Origin: Phycisphaerales bacterium
GTDB taxonomy: Bacteria > Planctomycetota > Phycisphaerae > Tepidisphaerales > Tepidisphaeraceae
Assembly (NCBI GenBank): GCA_028288775.1
Contig: JAQGHP010000098.1
Span: 1-9,581 of the forward strand
Length of the DNA stretch: 9,581 nucleotides
Reading direction: 5' to 3'
Position 1 is the first letter of the stretch. The number at the start of each line of letters is the position of its first letter. The translations under genes and the position numbers were made by a program. The notes under the pieces are model-generated. The model did not search any database, had not been told where the DNA came from, and worked only from the letters and a program-made list of their open reading frames with translations. Below are positions 8,594 through 9,581 of the stretch, piece by piece.

Positions 8594-8668
8594 ATGGCCA
8601 AGCCCCGCCGCCGCCGCAAAGTCGGCAGCAAGAAGCTCAAAGCCCGCCGCGACCGCCGCAAGCGGTAA
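8594..8668 (+). CDS. 24-residue highly basic protein, possibly ribosome- or RNA-associated
   Basis: This is a 24-codon gene that a length-limited gene finder would miss. The protein starts MAKPRRRRK and ends RRDRRKR; 15 of 24 residues are Arg or Lys and one is acidic. The ribosome-binding site AAAGGAG (8581-8587) stands six bases before the ATG, one of the best in the window. A perfect 10-bp hairpin begins 12 bases after the TAA, so the gene looks like a self-contained transcript end. Size and composition recall tiny ribosomal proteins such as bTHX and the mS38 (AURKAIP1/COX24-type) basic proteins, but I cannot place it in either family. The divergent neighbour looks like a ribosome-hibernation factor, which would suit a ribosomal role. 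Alternatives are a nucleic-acid-binding peptide or a chance frame; the strong Shine-Dalgarno argues against chance. Confidence 0.72.
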   Translation: MAKPRRRRKVGSKKLKARRDRRKR

Positions 8669-8680
8669 CGCAGGCCGCCG

Positions 8681-8704
8681 GGCACGGGCTCCCAAGCCCG
8701 TGCC
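8681..8704 (+). terminator. Perfect hairpin after the 24-codon gene
   Basis: ggcacgggct (8681-8690) and agcccgtgcc (8695-8704) form a perfect 10-bp stem with a 4-nt loop. No T run follows directly (tgatgcacg), though an AT-rich patch occurs about 20 bases on. It probably ends or stabilises the small mRNA. Its stem also resembles the stems of the double-hairpin repeat, so it might be a related single hairpin. Confidence 0.5.
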
Positions 8705-8887
8705 TGATGCACGCGCGAATTGACTTCATTTATTTTAGATGCAAAGGCGAATCGGGCCCGGTCCACCGCGGCTTCCCGCCGGCGCTGCCGGTTGAGGCGG
8801 CATGCGCGGGGCCGGGCCTGATTCTGCGCGCAGTTCTTATGCAGCGGGCGGCGGGCCGGGCCGATAACCTTGCCTTTTTCCGTAGTA

Positions 8888-9015
8888 GGTCAGTTTATAA
8901 CGCCCGCTGGGTGCCACAGGTCGGCGTACTCGCAGACCTGTGCTGTCGGGGCGAGTTGAGAAGCACAGGTCTCGGAGTACCGCGACCTGTGGCACCCGTA
9001 TTTTCAAAACGGACG
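8888..9015. repeat. Double-hairpin palindromic repeat, copy 2
   Basis: The 89-bp core (8909-8997) runs from gggtgccac to gtggcaccc and contains two perfect hairpins of the form cacaggtc, 12-nt loop, gacctgtg (8915-8942 and 8964-8991). The left flank carries ggtcagttt (8888-8896), identical to the outer end of copy 1. The right flank (attttcaaaacggac) matches the copy 1 left flank in reverse complement. The core is in inverted orientation to copy 1. It lies about 90 bp upstream of the Clp N-domain gene. Confidence 0.9.
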
Positions 9016-9052
9016 ATTACCCGCTTTGCCTGTGGGCTGTGCGTCCTGCCGC

Positions 9053-9082
9053 GTGACGAATATCCGCCCCGGCTGCTATGAT
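9053..9082 (+). promoter_or_regulatory. Extended -10 promoter of the Clp N-domain gene
   Basis: TGCTATGAT (9074-9082) is an extended -10 element with TATGAT matching TATAAT at five of six bases. GTGACG (9053-9058) lies 18 bases upstream as a four-of-six -35. Transcription would start near 9089, leaving a leader of roughly 16 nt that holds the Shine-Dalgarno. The promoter overlaps the upstream in-frame ATG at 9078, which supports the later start at 9105. Confidence 0.55.
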
Positions 9083-9104
9083 CGGCCCGACCTTGGAGGC
9101 TCCG

Positions 9105-9554
9105 ATGCGTGAGGCATTAACCCAACAGATGCGGCTGGCGCTCGACAACGCGCAGCGCGCCGCCCGCCGGCTGAACCAGGACTTCGTCGGCACTGAGCAC
9201 CTGCTGCTGGGCGTGCTCGAATGTGAAGCGGGGGAAGCCGTGTGGACGTTGCGGGCGAACGAGGTGCCGGTCGCGGAGCTCCGCCGACGGCTGTTGCTGG
9301 GGCTTCCCGCGGGCGACCAGGCGCCCGTTGTAACGGGGAATCTGCCCCTGTCGCCCAGGGCCACCCGGATCATCAACGCCGCCCAAGTGTTGGCGCAGCG
9401 GCTTCGCGAGCCGCAGGTTTCGACGAGGCTGGCGTTGCTCGCGTTCCTGGAGGAATCGGGATCGAGCGTCCGCCAGGCGTTCCTGGATTCCGGGGCGGAT
9501 CTGGATGAGCTCATGCGCGTGCTGGCCGAAAAGCCGTGTGAGGCGGAGGCGTAA
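9105..9554 (+). CDS. Stand-alone Clp N-domain protein
   Basis: This 149-residue protein consists of two Clp N repeats and nothing else. Repeat 1 (about 4-65) has the diagnostic FVGTEHLLLGVLE (27-39). Repeat 2 (about 80-141) has PLSPRATRIINAAQVLA and VSTRLALLAFLEES, with the usual histidine missing. In ClpA and ClpC this domain sits before two AAA ATPase modules and receives substrates and adaptors. Here no ATPase follows before the TAA at 9552. Stand-alone forms such as plant ClpT bind Clp complexes, so an adaptor, competitor or regulator role is possible; this is inference. An in-frame ATG exists at 9078, but the ATG at 9105 has GGAGG five bases upstream (9095-9099) and lies beyond the promoter. 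A double-hairpin repeat copy lies upstream. Confidence 0.88.
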   Translation: MREALTQQMRLALDNAQRAARRLNQDFVGTEHLLLGVLECEAGEAVWTLRANEVPVAELRRRLLLGLPAGDQAPVVTGNLPLSPRATRIINAAQVLAQRLREPQVSTRLALLAFLEESGSSVRQAFLDSGADLDELMRVLAEKPCEAEA

Positions 9555-9564
9555 TCTGCCTCCC

Positions 9565-9581
9565 TCTCCCTCCCAGGGAGA
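9565..9581 (+). terminator. Possible terminator or repeat end, cut by the window
   Basis: tctccct (9565-9571) and agggaga (9575-9581) form a 7-bp stem with a 3-nt loop, 10 bases after the Clp N-domain stop. The stem may continue past the window edge. The ctccctctccctcc character also resembles the outer arms of the repeat at 7388-7577. Confidence 0.4.

Noticed and set aside
8590..9081. 163-residue plus-strand frame overlapping the 24-codon gene
   Set aside because: It reads the basic gene in another frame, giving a Pro/Gln-rich start, and runs through a terminator-like hairpin and the palindromic repeat. The good ribosome site fits the 24-codon frame better.

Overview
This GC-rich window looks like bacterial chromosome, most probably from a planctomycete. 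The best clues are the 739-residue protein, which has a J-like N-terminal domain (motif PPNHYALLGLP), one membrane anchor and a large outer part, and the Hsp70 beside it, which lacks the helical lid. Both architectures are typical of planctomycetes. The assignment is an inference from protein style; no rRNA or other marker is present.

Layout. Positions 1-374 (minus) hold the N-terminal part of an RsbQ-like alpha/beta hydrolase cut by the window edge. Positions 375-694 have no convincing gene. Positions 695-2953 (minus) encode a complete catalase-peroxidase, KatG. Positions 3134-5353 (minus) encode the J-like membrane protein, and 5558-7252 (minus) encode the Hsp70 just upstream of it. Between those two lies a 122-bp double-hairpin repeat. 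Positions 7253-7808 have no gene but carry a 190-bp nested inverted repeat, followed by a compact terminator-like hairpin. A tRNA-Thr(CGU) lies at 7809-7880 (minus) with its own promoter. Positions 7961-8254 (minus) encode a 97-residue protein that I read as a short ribosome-hibernation (S30AE) type factor, with an extended -10 promoter. The strand then switches. A 24-codon, extremely basic protein (8594-8668, plus) has an excellent ribosome-binding site and a perfect hairpin just after its stop. A second copy of the double-hairpin repeat follows. Last is a stand-alone Clp N-domain protein (9105-9554, plus).

Common theme. Nearly every gene belongs to stress response or proteostasis: peroxide removal (KatG), a sigma-factor stress-signalling relative (RsbQ-like), chaperone and partner-like protein (Hsp70 and J-like), ribosome hibernation, and a Clp substrate-recognition domain. 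Whether they are co-regulated cannot be seen from the sequence. The two copies of the double-hairpin repeat do sit upstream of two of these genes, in the same orientation relative to each gene.

The points most worth following are the 24-residue basic protein, the repeat family with a compensatory base-pair change between copies, and the pairing of a lidless Hsp70 with an HPD-less J-like membrane protein whose outer part contains a tandem domain duplication.
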